DNA from: Robertmurraya sp047302285
Lineage (GTDB): Bacteria; Bacillota; Bacilli; Bacillales; Cytobacillaceae
Assembly (NCBI RefSeq): GCF_047302285.1
Contig: NZ_CP154845.1
Span: 2,790,001-2,854,000, forward strand
Length of the DNA stretch: 64,000 bases
Reading direction: 5' to 3'
Below, piece after piece: positions 35,944-45,714 of this stretch (position 1 is its first letter; every line of letters begins with the position of its first letter). The position numbers and the translations under genes are program-made. The notes beneath the pieces are model-generated. The model had not been told where the DNA came from, did not search any database, and saw only the letters and a list, made by a program, of their open reading frames with translations.

Positions 35944-35969
35944 ATCCCTTCCAGAAAAAAGGAAGGGAT
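35944..35969 (-). terminator. Hairpin behind spoIIIE
   Basis: A perfect 9-bp stem (35944-35952 with 35961-35969) whose loop holds six A or T; no T tail, so it may be a weak terminator or 3' stabiliser. Confidence 0.45.
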
Positions 35970-35987
35970 TTCAATAGTATAACGTAT

Positions 35988-38336
35988 TTAAGAACTCGCC
36001 TCTTCTGATGGCTTGTCCATCAATACCGCACGAGGCTTACTCCCTTCATACGGACCAACCACCCCTCTCAGCTCCATTTCATCAATCAATCTGGCAGCCC
36101 TTGTATATCCAATCCGAAATCTTCTTTGAAGCATAGATACCGACGCGGTCTGCATCTCAAGAATCAATTCCACCGCTTCGTTGTAGAGTTCATCTTCTAC
36201 TTCAGATGTGGTTTCTGGAATGTCGTCTGGAATCATTTCTTCTTGATATTGCGCCTTTTGTTGATCGATCACAAAGTCCACGATCTCTTCCACTTCATCG
36301 TCTGATAGGAAGGCTCCTTGGACACGAATTGGCTTTGAAGCACCTACTGGTAAAAAGAGCATATCTCCTCGTCCAAGTAGCTTTTCTGCCCCTCCCATGT
36401 CTAGAATTGTTCTAGAATCTGTTGCAGAAGAAACAGCAAAAGCAATTCTCGATGGAATATTTGCCTTGATGACACCAGTGATGACATCAACAGATGGTCG
36501 TTGTGTCGCAATGATGAGATGTATTCCTGCAGCACGGGCCATTTGTGCGAGACGTGTGATCGCATCTTCGACATCAGAAGATGCTACCATCATTAAATCT
36601 GCAAGCTCGTCCACGATGACGACAATATAAGGCAATAATGGCTGTTGGGCATCTGCCTCAGCGTTATGCTTCTTAATATATTCGTTATATCCTTCTATAT
36701 TTCGTGTACCTGTATGTGAAAATAGCTCATAACGACGTTCCATTTCAGTAACCACTTTTTGCAAGGCTTGTGACGCTTTTTTCGCATTTGTCACTACTGG
36801 TGCAAGAAGATGAGGAATTCCATTATAAACATTGAGCTCAACCATTTTAGGATCAATCATCATCAACTTTACCTCGTGAGGTTTAGCCCGCATAAGAATA
36901 CTCGTTATAATGCCATTTATACACACACTTTTCCCGCTACCTGTTGCCCCAGCAACAAGTAAATGGGGCATTTTATTCAATTCAGCGAGTACGGCTTCTC
37001 CTGTAATGTCCCTTCCCAAGCCAATCATAAGCTTGGAATCTGGTTTATCATTTTGTTTTGACTCAAGTACCTCTCTCAAAGAGACCATGGCCACTTCCGA
37101 GTTAGGTACTTCAATTCCGATCGCTGATTTACCGGGAATTGGTGCTTCAATCCGGATGTCTTTTGCCGCTAAAGCGAGAGCTAAGTCATCACTTAAGCTC
37201 ACAATTTTGCTCACTTTTACTCCCACATCAGGATGAACCTCATACTTCGTAACAGCTGGACCTAAATGAACTTGTGTAACTCTTGCCTTCACACCAAAAC
37301 TTTGGAATGTTCTTTCTAGCTTCGCAGCATTCGCATGAATCAGTTCGTATTCTCCACTCTGATCCGTATGTCTAGGAAGTTTCAATAATTTAATCGGTGG
37401 GAGCTCATAATCTACATTTTCTACTTCTGTGAACGTAATCGTCGGTGCTAGGGTCTCGTCTGCCTCTGGTGTCTCCGTCTCTTTTTTAACATTTCCAGAC
37501 TGCGCGTCTCTATGTATATCTTCATCATGCTGAACGTAAGCTCTTTCCGCAAAGCTTGAAATAATTGGTTCTGGCTGTTCTAATTCATTTCGATTAGATT
37601 CTGTTGCAATTGGACTAATCGTTTCTTCTTGTTGCTCTTCAGCAACACTTCGTTGCGCGTTTGCTCGAGCAGCTTCTTTCCTAGCTTGTCTCTTTTCTTT
37701 TGATGATTTTAGATCATCAATAAATTTATGCCATTGATCTTTCATAAATCCATTTATCGCGACAATCATTTTCGCCGCAGCATCTCCAAATGTTTTCCCT
37801 GTTAAAAGAATAATCCCAATAATGATAAGTACTGCTGCGATAATTTTTGAACCTGCTTCATCAAATAAAAAATAAAATAAGGCAAAAAGAACAGAACCGA
37901 TCATACCGCCGCCTAAATCAGTTGTACTCGTTTCTCCATTCACTTCCATCCAAAATAATTCCCACGTATTTTTAATAACGCTTGGATCATCAAACTTCCC
38001 ATCATTTAATAGATTATTAAACAATGTGACATGACTTAATAGTAAGAGGGAAGCGACAATTAAATAAATTCCAACTAATCTTCGATGAAAATAGTTTGGA
38101 ATTTCTCTCTTCCATATAAAATACCCACCTAATATGACTAAAGCTAATAAAAACAACATAAACCATTCGCCAGTGAAAAAGCGGTAAAATAACACAATCG
38201 CCCTTCCAACAGCTCCTAATCCTGCAATTGAAATGGCTGCTAATGCAATTAAAATAAGACCAATCAACTCGAAGCGAATCGTTCGCTTAAATTGGGTATT
38301 TTGTTTTGTGCTTCTTCTACGTTTCCTTTTTGCCAT
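35988..38336 (-). CDS. spoIIIE: DNA translocase SpoIIIE (FtsK family)
   Basis: Pumps the chromosome into the forespore through the septum. 782 residues: a basic start MAKRKRRRSTK, four membrane spans (about 25-50, 58-76, 85-105, 145-175), a charged linker (about 200-300), the alpha-beta motor with Walker A GATGSGKSV (about residue 465) and Walker B VIVDELADLM, and the C-terminal gamma winged helix (SVSMLQRRFRIGYTRAARLIDEME) that reads the SRS sequences. Place between ylzJ and ymfC equals B. subtilis. Confidence 0.96.
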   Translation of the reverse strand: MAKRKRRRSTKQNTQFKRTIRFELIGLILIALAAISIAGLGAVGRAIVLFYRFFTGEWFMLFLLALVILGGYFIWKREIPNYFHRRLVGIYLIVASLLLLSHVTLFNNLLNDGKFDDPSVIKNTWELFWMEVNGETSTTDLGGGMIGSVLFALFYFLFDEAGSKIIAAVLIIIGIILLTGKTFGDAAAKMIVAINGFMKDQWHKFIDDLKSSKEKRQARKEAARANAQRSVAEEQQEETISPIATESNRNELEQPEPIISSFAERAYVQHDEDIHRDAQSGNVKKETETPEADETLAPTITFTEVENVDYELPPIKLLKLPRHTDQSGEYELIHANAAKLERTFQSFGVKARVTQVHLGPAVTKYEVHPDVGVKVSKIVSLSDDLALALAAKDIRIEAPIPGKSAIGIEVPNSEVAMVSLREVLESKQNDKPDSKLMIGLGRDITGEAVLAELNKMPHLLVAGATGSGKSVCINGIITSILMRAKPHEVKLMMIDPKMVELNVYNGIPHLLAPVVTNAKKASQALQKVVTEMERRYELFSHTGTRNIEGYNEYIKKHNAEADAQQPLLPYIVVIVDELADLMMVASSDVEDAITRLAQMARAAGIHLIIATQRPSVDVITGVIKANIPSRIAFAVSSATDSRTILDMGGAEKLLGRGDMLFLPVGASKPIRVQGAFLSDDEVEEIVDFVIDQQKAQYQEEMIPDDIPETTSEVEDELYNEAVELILEMQTASVSMLQRRFRIGYTRAARLIDEMELRGVVGPYEGSKPRAVLMDKPSEEASS

Positions 38337-38379
38337 TCAATCACCTTATATCTTGTATTTATAGTATTCACTTTTTCAA

Positions 38380-38410
38380 GATAAAAGCAGCCTAAGCGGC
38401 TGCTTTTATC
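38380..38410. terminator. Terminator between ylzJ and spoIIIE
   Basis: A perfect 13-bp stem (38380-38392 with 38398-38410) with TTTT in the 3' arm. Confidence 0.7.
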
Positions 38411-38467
38411 CCTGAGTTATACCTATTATACCATAAGTCTTTTCGCTAATACCATTGTTCTTAGGCA

Positions 38468-38680
38468 TTAATACATCGAAATCATCGCTCCAGGAGTATA
38501 ACGTTGATCGAGATAATGATTCGGGTCGCTGCTAAGGTTTCGAACCACACGATACTTGTGATCCTCTGCCTCTTCTACAATTAACGGAATACCATCACGA
38601 AGTACTTGTTTCTGTCTAGCAAATTCATTTTCGTCACGAGGAAAAATAAGTTCCTGAGGCATCATCGTATATAAAATCAT
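38468..38680 (-). CDS. ylzJ: YlzJ-like protein
   Basis: A 70-residue protein of unknown function, always coupled to tepA in Bacillus: MILYTMMPQELIFPRDENEFA and YTPGAMISMY are typical. Its ATG overlaps the tepA stop (ATGA). Confidence 0.9.
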   Translation of the reverse strand: MILYTMMPQELIFPRDENEFARQKQVLRDGIPLIVEEAEDHKYRVVRNLSSDPNHYLDQRYTPGAMISMY

Positions 38681-39426
38681 TGGATCAACTCCTCTTTGTG
38701 ATCCTTATTCATTTCGATAAGCTCATCAAGCTTTCTCATCGCTTGGCCAATACCACCTATCTCATCAATTAATCCATACTTAACTGCATCTGTCCCAATA
38801 ACGTTCGTTCCAATATCTCTTGTTAAGTTCCCTTTTTCAAACATTAAATCTTTAAATTTCTCTTCTGTAATGTTCGAATGTCTAGTAACGAAACTAACCA
38901 CTCTTTCTTGCATTTTATCCAAATACTCAAATGTTTGAGGTACACCTATTACAAGACCTGTCAGTCGAATCGGATGTATGGTCATTGTCGCTGTTTCTAC
39001 GATAAACGAATAATCACAAGAAACGGCAATCGGAACCCCGATCGAATGGCCCCCACCTAAAACGATTGAAACTGAAGGCTTCGACAAAGATGCAAGCATT
39101 TCTGATATCGCTAATCCCGCTTCAACATCTCCTCCCACCGTATTGAGGATCACTAATACTCCTTCAATTTTTGGGTTTTGCTCAATCGCAACTAACTGTG
39201 GAATAAGATGTTCGTATTTGGTCGTTTTATTTTGAGGAGGCAACTGGAGATGGCCTTCGATTTGTCCAACTATCGTTAAGCAATGTATTTTTGAATCTTG
39301 CGAGAGCTGAGGGACATTTGTTTGCCCAAGCTGTTGGATTTTCTCCATTAATGGGGAGGGCTTATCCTCTTTCGGCTGCTCCTGACCTTCTTCTTGTTCA
39401 TTTGTATACTTACTATTTTGATCCAT
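38677..39426 (-). CDS. tepA: ClpP-like translocation-enhancing protein TepA
   Basis: 249 residues with the ClpP fold; in B. subtilis reported to aid protein translocation and spore outgrowth. Nucleophile Ser in LGGGHSIGVPIA and His in TMTIHPIR are seen. GGGAG lies eight bases before the ATG at 39426; an ATG 21 bases upstream has no site. The first 40 residues are charged and low in complexity. Confidence 0.92.
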   Translation of the reverse strand: MDQNSKYTNEQEEGQEQPKEDKPSPLMEKIQQLGQTNVPQLSQDSKIHCLTIVGQIEGHLQLPPQNKTTKYEHLIPQLVAIEQNPKIEGVLVILNTVGGDVEAGLAISEMLASLSKPSVSIVLGGGHSIGVPIAVSCDYSFIVETATMTIHPIRLTGLVIGVPQTFEYLDKMQERVVSFVTRHSNITEEKFKDLMFEKGNLTRDIGTNVIGTDAVKYGLIDEIGGIGQAMRKLDELIEMNKDHKEELIQ

Positions 39427-39499
39427 TGAAAAAGCTCCCTTCTTCATAAAAAGCTAAAAAATCTAATGTTAGTATTGGACCTTACATGCGAAATCATGC

Positions 39500-39531
39500 A
39501 AAAAAGAGGAGGTCCCATTGGGACACCCTCT
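39500..39531 (-). terminator. Terminator of rnjB
   Basis: An imperfect 12-bp stem (39505-39516 with 39520-39531) and TTTTT on the minus strand, overlapping the last codon. Confidence 0.8.
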
Positions 39532-41203
39532 AAATTTCCATTATAATTGGCATGATCATCGGTCTACGCTTTGTTTTTTCATATAAAAATTGATTTAAAC
39601 CATCTCTCATGTCTTGCTTAATGCTAGCCCAATCAAAAAATTCGCGGTTTATATTCTTTTCTACAATACCTTTTACAAGCTTGACTGACTCGACCATGAG
39701 CTCTTCTGACTCACGAACATACACAAAGCCACGGGAAATGATTTCTGGACCTGCAGAGATTTTCTTTTCAGCCTTATTAAGGGTTACAACGACAATCAGA
39801 ACACCGTCTTGAGATAATAGCCTTCGATCCCTAAGAACTATGTTGCCAACATCCCCGATGCCACTTCCATCAACTAATACGTTACCAGCTGGCACTTTAC
39901 CCGTAATTTTGACATGCTCCGGCTTTATTTCGAGTACATCCCCTTTATCGATCATGGCAATTCGGTCATCGGTAATCCCACATGCTTTCGCAATTTTACT
40001 ATGGGATTTCAACATCCGATATTCACCATGTACTGGAATAAAATATTTCGGATTCATCATATTAATCATGAACTTAAGCTCTTCCTTACTTCCATGACTG
40101 GATGTATGAACCATACGTCTACCGGAAATGACATTTGCACCTGCGCGGCTTAACATATCAATGGTTTTGTAGGTAAATACCTCACCACCACGTAATGGAG
40201 ATGCAGCGATTAGGACGGTGTCACCTTTTTGGACATTAACATGTCGATGTTGTCCTTTCGCCATCTTTTGCAAAGCTTCGAGCGGTTCTCCTTGCATTCC
40301 TGTTGCTAAAATGACCATTTCATCATCTTCATAATTCTTCAATTCATCAATTGGGATGATTAATTCATGATGGACATGAAGATAATCGAGTTCGATCGCA
40401 ATATCAAATACTTGCTGTAAACTTTTTCCTACTACTACAATTTTTCTTCTACTTTCATAGGCAGCATCAAAAATGTGCTGAATTCGGTTTAAGTCAGATG
40501 CAAAAGATGCGGCAATTATTCTCCCTTTTGCATTGTAAAAGACGTCCCTCATCGCTCTGACAACGATAGACTCTGACGGAGTATAGCCTGGCTTTTCAGC
40601 ATCTGTACTGTCCGATAGTAAGCAGAGAACCCCTTTTTCACCTAAAGCGGCCATCTTCCCTATTTCTGGTTTGTAGAGCTCCGTTGCCGCCTGATCGAAC
40701 TTGAAATCACCGGTGTAGACAACTGCTCCCTCTGACGTATGTATGGCAATTCCAACTGAATCAGGAATACTATGATTCGTTTTGAAAAAAGATACTGTAA
40801 CCGTATCAAAGTTCACAGTCGTATCAGATTGAATTTCAACAAAATTCGCTTTTCCTCTGTATTCTTGTTCTTTCATTTTTGCTTTTGCTAATGCAATCGT
40901 TAGCTTCGTTCCATATACCGGTGTTTGTACTTGACGTAAAAGATAAGATAGTGCCCCAATGTGATCCTCATGCCCATGAGATAGAAATATTCCTTTAATC
41001 CGATCTCTGTTTTGCGAAAGAAAAGTCATATCCGGGATTACGATATCTATTCCGAGCATTTCATTTTCTGGGAACATAAGACCTGCATCTAAGACGAATA
41101 AATCTCCATCCACGTCTACGATGTACATATTTTTGCCGATTTCCCCAACTCCTCCTAGAGCTGTTATCTTGATGTTTTCATTCTTTCTAGTGTTCAATGT
41201 CAT
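39530..41203 (-). CDS. rnjB: Ribonuclease J2
   Basis: Metallo-beta-lactamase/beta-CASP ribonuclease of 557 residues, partner of RNase J1. The order is beta-lactamase core with SHGHEDHIGAL, the TNHSIPD and YTGDFKFD metal motifs, the beta-CASP insert (about 210-360), HTSSHGS and VHGEYRM, and the C-terminal domain. Gene place (dapA on one side, tepA on the other) equals ymfA/rnjB. The full HxHxDH motif is kept. GGAGG lies only four bases before the ATG. Confidence 0.92.
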   Translation of the reverse strand: MTLNTRKNENIKITALGGVGEIGKNMYIVDVDGDLFVLDAGLMFPENEMLGIDIVIPDMTFLSQNRDRIKGIFLSHGHEDHIGALSYLLRQVQTPVYGTKLTIALAKAKMKEQEYRGKANFVEIQSDTTVNFDTVTVSFFKTNHSIPDSVGIAIHTSEGAVVYTGDFKFDQAATELYKPEIGKMAALGEKGVLCLLSDSTDAEKPGYTPSESIVVRAMRDVFYNAKGRIIAASFASDLNRIQHIFDAAYESRRKIVVVGKSLQQVFDIAIELDYLHVHHELIIPIDELKNYEDDEMVILATGMQGEPLEALQKMAKGQHRHVNVQKGDTVLIAASPLRGGEVFTYKTIDMLSRAGANVISGRRMVHTSSHGSKEELKFMINMMNPKYFIPVHGEYRMLKSHSKIAKACGITDDRIAMIDKGDVLEIKPEHVKITGKVPAGNVLVDGSGIGDVGNIVLRDRRLLSQDGVLIVVVTLNKAEKKISAGPEIISRGFVYVRESEELMVESVKLVKGIVEKNINREFFDWASIKQDMRDGLNQFLYEKTKRRPMIMPIIMEI

Positions 41204-41332
41204 ACTTCCTCCTACTTATTGTTTCCGACCCAAGATCAGTTAACATTATTATACTTGAAAACTGAAACCCTTTCCAACCAATTTTGCTTAAGTCTCCTTT
41301 TCTTCATGGTTTGATTGACTACTTTTAAACAG

Positions 41333-41382
41333 AAAAAAGCCGACTCATTCGATGCTTTTAGCAACGTCTGAGTCGGCTTTTT
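41333..41382. terminator. Terminator of dapA
   Basis: A 9-bp GC-rich stem (41339-41347 with 41369-41377) flanked by A6 and T5, thus active in both directions, nine bases behind the dapA stop. Confidence 0.88.
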
Positions 41383-41390
41383 AAGATCTA

Positions 41391-42263
41391 TTACGCCTCA
41401 TTCAATAATGTTATGAGGGCATTTCTCTCTTGCTCTGTCAAGGGTACCAAAGGCAATCGAACTGAGCCCACATTTAAACCTTTTAGCTGAAGAGCTGTTT
41501 TCACCGGTACAGGACTTGGTGCCTTAAAAAGCCCTTCCATCATAGGCAAAAGGGATTGATGGAGCTTTGCTGCCCGCTCGTTGTCTCCATTTAAAAACGC
41601 TTGAACCATTTCTTGCATTTCATTTCCAATAATATGGGATGCAACTGAAACGACACCTGTTCCACCGATAGAAAGAACAGGTAATGCAATTCCATCGTCC
41701 CCACTATATAGGAAGAAATCATCTGACGTATTCGCAATAATTTTCGTCATCGCATTTAAGTCCCCACTTGCCTCTTTCGCAGCTACAATATTTGGGATTT
41801 CAGCTAAACGAATCATCGTATCTGGCAAAATATTGACGACAGAACGGCTCGGAATATTGTACACCATCACCGGTAAGGTTGTAGATTCAGCAATTTCTTT
41901 AAAGTGCTGATATAAACCTTCTTGGTTCGGCTTGTTGTAGTAAGGAGCTACAACCATAATTCCATCCACACCAATTTGTTCTGCTTTTTTTGTCAACTCA
42001 ATGGAAGCATATGTGTTATTGCTTCCTGTACCAGCTATGACTGGAATTCGCTTATCAACAACTTTTACCACATGTTGGAATAAAGCGATTTTTTCTTCTT
42101 TTGTCAATGTCGGAGATTCACCAGTTGTACCAGCTATGACTAATGAGTCCGTTCCATTTTCAATCAAATATTGAATCAGCTGAGTTGTTTTGGCAAAATC
42201 AATATGTCCCTTATTATCAAAAGGGGTTACCATTGCGGTTGAAACTCTACCAAATAAAGCCAT
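41391..42263 (-). CDS. dapA: 4-hydroxy-tetrahydrodipicolinate synthase
   Basis: Condenses pyruvate with aspartate semialdehyde on the way to diaminopimelate, lysine and dipicolinate. 290 residues, equal to B. subtilis. Schiff-base Lys in AAKEASGDL, Tyr in YNIPSRS and Thr pair in GTTGESPTL. The longer frame has no site; GGGAG lies eight bases before the ATG at 42263. Confidence 0.96.
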   Translation of the reverse strand: MALFGRVSTAMVTPFDNKGHIDFAKTTQLIQYLIENGTDSLVIAGTTGESPTLTKEEKIALFQHVVKVVDKRIPVIAGTGSNNTYASIELTKKAEQIGVDGIMVVAPYYNKPNQEGLYQHFKEIAESTTLPVMVYNIPSRSVVNILPDTMIRLAEIPNIVAAKEASGDLNAMTKIIANTSDDFFLYSGDDGIALPVLSIGGTGVVSVASHIIGNEMQEMVQAFLNGDNERAAKLHQSLLPMMEGLFKAPSPVPVKTALQLKGLNVGSVRLPLVPLTEQERNALITLLNEA

Positions 42264-42349
42264 ATTTACACTCCCTTGTGTACATTTAACACGCTTTGAA
42301 GCTTCTACTTCCTCTATCTTTTTCAATTTGGAGAAACTTCCTCAAAACC

Positions 42350-43591
42350 TTAATCTAATTTTTCATATTCAAACGTATCGTTTTGAAGCTCAAAAGCATC
42401 ATGCAGCGTATTTACTGCCATGACCAGATCTTCTTGCTTCACTAATACCCAAATCGTTGTGTGACTATCGGCAGACTGTAAAATTCTTATCCCTTTTTCA
42501 GATAAGGCTGTGACAATCTTGGCTGTTATACCAGGAACTCCTGCGATGCCAGCACCGACAATTGAAACCTTTGCACAATTTCTTTCTAGTTCTGGCTCAT
42601 ATCCTATTGCAGTTAAAATTTCTTCTGCTTTATCACTCATCTCATCTGTAACCGTATAAACGACTCCATTAGGAGATATATTGATAAAGTCGACACTTAT
42701 TTTTTCATTAGCCATGGACTTAAACACTTCTGCTTGAAGATTATATTCGCCCTTTTTAGCCAACACTTTAATTTGTGTCACAGGTGCAACATGAGCAATT
42801 CCTGTTACCGTACGCTCGCTAATATCGCTTCCCTTATTGCTTCGATTTAAAGTTGTCACAAGCGTTCCTGGATTATCCGAATACGTGGAACGGATTCGGA
42901 TTGGAATTTTTGCTTGCATCGCAATTTCAACTGCACGAGGGTGAATAACTTTTGCACCTTGATAAGCGAGATTACAAACTTCATTGTAAGTGACAACACT
43001 TAGCGGTCTAGCGTTTTCAGCGATACGAGGGTCTGCCGTCATAATTCCTTCTACATCGGTAAAAATGTCAACCCATTCTGCTTGTAAAGCTGCTCCTAAT
43101 GCGGAAGCAGAAGTGTCACTACCGCCTCGACCAATGGTTGTGGTGTCTCCATTTTTCGAAGCACCTTGAAAGCCTGCGACTACAACTACGTCATAGTTCT
43201 GAAGCTCTTCAAGAAGACGGTCACACTCCATTTTTACAATTTTAGCATTTGTGTGATCATCATTGGTTTGAAATCCTGCCTGCGAACCTGTAAGAGAAGT
43301 CGCCTTAATGCCATTTTTAAGCAGCATTTCTGTAAACACGACACTCGAAATCACTTCCCCGCAGGAAAGAAGAAGATCCTGTTCACGTCTAGTTACTTTT
43401 GTTTTTGCTCCATTTATTAGTGAAAGCAGGGTATCTGTAGCATATGGGTCTCCACTTCGTCCCATTGCTGAAACGACCACGACCACTTTATATCCATCTG
43501 CAAGTGCCTTTTGAATATGATTTTTCGCATATTCTCGAGTCTCTTCGCTTCTTACAGAAGTTCCCCCAAATTTTTGAACGATAATTTTCAT
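42350..43591 (-). CDS. dapG: Aspartokinase I (diaminopimelate-sensitive type)
   Basis: Phosphorylates aspartate, first step of the pathway. 413 residues: KFGGTSV at the start, GRGGSDTSA in the kinase domain, and two ACT domains from about residue 265. Assigned to DapG by its place between asd and dapA; in B. subtilis this isozyme supplies wall and spore dipicolinate and is inhibited by meso-diaminopimelate. Confidence 0.94.
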   Translation of the reverse strand: MKIIVQKFGGTSVRSEETREYAKNHIQKALADGYKVVVVVSAMGRSGDPYATDTLLSLINGAKTKVTRREQDLLLSCGEVISSVVFTEMLLKNGIKATSLTGSQAGFQTNDDHTNAKIVKMECDRLLEELQNYDVVVVAGFQGASKNGDTTTIGRGGSDTSASALGAALQAEWVDIFTDVEGIMTADPRIAENARPLSVVTYNEVCNLAYQGAKVIHPRAVEIAMQAKIPIRIRSTYSDNPGTLVTTLNRSNKGSDISERTVTGIAHVAPVTQIKVLAKKGEYNLQAEVFKSMANEKISVDFINISPNGVVYTVTDEMSDKAEEILTAIGYEPELERNCAKVSIVGAGIAGVPGITAKIVTALSEKGIRILQSADSHTTIWVLVKQEDLVMAVNTLHDAFELQNDTFEYEKLD

Positions 43592-43681
43592 CGTAACACC
43601 TCAATTATTAGAAAGGCTCTATTCTTTGTTTCATTCATAGTTGTTTTGCAGGTGATCTATCCCGACAATTCGTTAGAGGAC

Positions 43682-44731
43682 TTATTTAACTAGTCCGATT
43701 TTGATTAAACTTTCAGCAATCTGCACAGAGTTCCATGCAGCCCCCTTTAACAGATTATCTGATACAACCCACATATGGAAGCCTGTTTCTTCATCTAAGT
43801 CTCTGCGAACACGACCGACAAATACATCATTTTTACCTACACAATCAGAAGGCATTGGATAAATTTGATTTTCTGGATCATCTTGTAAAACAACTCCAGG
43901 AGCATCCTTTAATAGTGCTTTAATGTCCTCAGGTGAAACGCCCTCTTTTTCTACCTCAAAGTAGAGAGACTCAGAATGTCCTGTTGCAACCGGTAATCTT
44001 ACACATGTTGCCGCAACCTTTAGTTCAGGTAAATGCATGATTTTCTTCGTTTCGTTAATCATTTTCATTTCTTCAAATGTATAACCATTATCCTCAAATT
44101 TATCAATTTGTGGAATCGCATTAAAGGCAATTTGATAATGCTTTTTATCTGATTTTACTGGTAAAATCTTCGGTTCATAATTTTCACCATGAATAATCGC
44201 TTTTGTTTGCTCATTCAGTTCATCAACTGCTTGCGCTCCTGAACCTGAAACAGCTTGATAGGTTGAAACAATCACTTTTTTCAATCCGAACTTTTCGAAT
44301 ATCGGTTGTAGTGCAACGACCATCTGAATCGTTGAACAGTTTGGATTTGCGATTATCCCATTATGATTATGCAAATCAGCTTCATTTACCTCTGGCACAA
44401 CAAGGGGGGTATTTTCATCCATTCTAAATGCGCTCGTATTATCAACCACGATTGCCCCTCTTTTCACAGCTTCTGGAGCTAACTCTTTTGAAACACTACC
44501 TCCAGCACTAAAAAGAGCAATATCAACGTTTTCAAAACTTTCAGGCTTTGCTTCCTGAACCACATATTCTTGTCCTTTAAAAGCGACTACCTTCCCTGCA
44601 GAACGAGGTGAAGATAGTAAAGTTAAAGTTGAAATTGGGAAATTTCTATCTTCAAGTGTTTTCAGCATTTGTTGTCCAACTGCTCCTGTTGCTCCAACTA
44701 CTGCTACATGAAATGCTTTTCTTTCTGTCAT
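43682..44731 (-). CDS. asd: Aspartate-semialdehyde dehydrogenase
   Basis: Reduces aspartyl phosphate to the semialdehyde with NADPH. 349 residues: VVGATGAVGQQM NADP loop, catalytic Cys in NPNCSTIQ, His in ATGHSESLYFE. GGGGA lies seven bases before the ATG at 44731; the upstream extension has no site. The 340 bp before it hold a structured RNA candidate and a promoter-like box. Confidence 0.96.
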   Translation of the reverse strand: MTERKAFHVAVVGATGAVGQQMLKTLEDRNFPISTLTLLSSPRSAGKVVAFKGQEYVVQEAKPESFENVDIALFSAGGSVSKELAPEAVKRGAIVVDNTSAFRMDENTPLVVPEVNEADLHNHNGIIANPNCSTIQMVVALQPIFEKFGLKKVIVSTYQAVSGSGAQAVDELNEQTKAIIHGENYEPKILPVKSDKKHYQIAFNAIPQIDKFEDNGYTFEEMKMINETKKIMHLPELKVAATCVRLPVATGHSESLYFEVEKEGVSPEDIKALLKDAPGVVLQDDPENQIYPMPSDCVGKNDVFVGRVRRDLDEETGFHMWVVSDNLLKGAAWNSVQIAESLIKIGLVK

Positions 44732-44921
44732 TATTGTTTCCCCTTCCCATCTATTTCTTACCATCATATGAATTGTAAGCTACACGTAAATAGAAGCTAA
44801 AAATGAACCTTACCTTCTATAAAATGAATTCATTTCATAATGTAATACTATCTTACATTTTATGATTTGTCGCTTGCCATTAACAATAGACTTATTAAAA
44901 TATTACATCATAATATGATCT

Positions 44922-44930
44922 ATTTTACCA
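44922..44930 (-). promoter_or_regulatory. Extended -10 promoter box upstream of asd
   Basis: TGGTAAAAT on the minus strand is an extended -10; no good -35. It could give asd-dapG-dapA a vegetative promoter separate from the sporulation one before spoVFA. Confidence 0.4.
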
Positions 44931-44992
44931 TATTCATACTTTAAAGAAATAAATTTTTGTTTCATTCAGACAGAAATATCAATTCATACATA

Positions 44993-45088
44993 AGCGGCAA
45001 CGGAGTCGAGCTTTAGCAGAACATAAAATTCTGCAAAGTCAATTCCCTCGTCACCAATTCCTTACGTGAGGGCATTCCGATTGCCGCT
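44993..45088 (-). ncRNA. Structured RNA candidate, three-way junction, between spoVFB and asd
   Basis: P1: 44993-45004 pairs with 45076-45088 (12 bp, one bulge). Inside, one hairpin pairs 45011-45021 with 45029-45038 (10 bp, one bulge), and a second pairs 45045-45049 with 45068-45072 plus weaker pairs. No T tail. I matched it to no known riboswitch class; it is not the lysine riboswitch as I know it. Confidence 0.45.
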
Positions 45089-45109
45089 ATACAAGTTCAA
45101 ATGCTGTCG

Positions 45110-45709
45110 CTATTCTTCGTCCTTAAAACGTTCAACAAGCACTGGTTGAAGTTGTTCCCCATTCATTGCAGCTTCTACAGTCTCTTGTAATAATGTCATT
45201 CTTGCCACTAGTGAATTAGGTTTTTTAATTGGGTCATCTTGACCATACGGTATAAAGTAAATATTTTTTGTCGCCATCAATCTCATCAAATTAACTCCAT
45301 TCAATCCAAGAGCGTCATTTGTTGAAATTCCTAAAACGACTGGCTTTCGATTCCTTAAAGTAGCTTTTGCCGCCATCAATACTGGAGAATCGGTCATGGC
45401 ATTAGCAAATTTGCTCAGCGAATTTCCTGTTAATGGTGCTATCACCATGCAATCCAATGGAATTTTTGGGCCAAGAGGCTCAGCTTTCACGATCGAATCG
45501 ATCACTTTGTTACCAGTTAAGTCCTCAATACGTTGTACCCAATCTTCCCCTTTTCCAAAACGCGTATTTGTATTTTTAACGGTATGAGTAACGACGGGTA
45601 GTACTTCTGCACCAGCATTAACGAGCTTTTCTATTTCCGGAAAAACAGCATCGTACGTACAATGCGAGCCCGTTAACCCAAAACCGATTCTTTTACCATT
45701 TACACTCAT
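45110..45709 (-). CDS. spoVFB: Dipicolinate synthase, subunit B
   Basis: Flavoprotein-like subunit of 199 residues (B. subtilis DpaB 200) with GFGLTGSHCTYD near the start and VIAPLTGNSLSKFANAMTDSP. With DpaA it oxidises the dapA product to dipicolinic acid in the mother cell. It starts five bases after the spoVFA stop. Confidence 0.95.
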   Translation of the reverse strand: MSVNGKRIGFGLTGSHCTYDAVFPEIEKLVNAGAEVLPVVTHTVKNTNTRFGKGEDWVQRIEDLTGNKVIDSIVKAEPLGPKIPLDCMVIAPLTGNSLSKFANAMTDSPVLMAAKATLRNRKPVVLGISTNDALGLNGVNLMRLMATKNIYFIPYGQDDPIKKPNSLVARMTLLQETVEAAMNGEQLQPVLVERFKDEE

Positions 45710-45714
45710 GCTCT

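Noticed and set aside
44993..45088. Lysine riboswitch before asd
   Set aside because: The element is much shorter than the lysine riboswitch and lacks the conserved core stretches I would expect; kept only as an unclassified RNA candidate.
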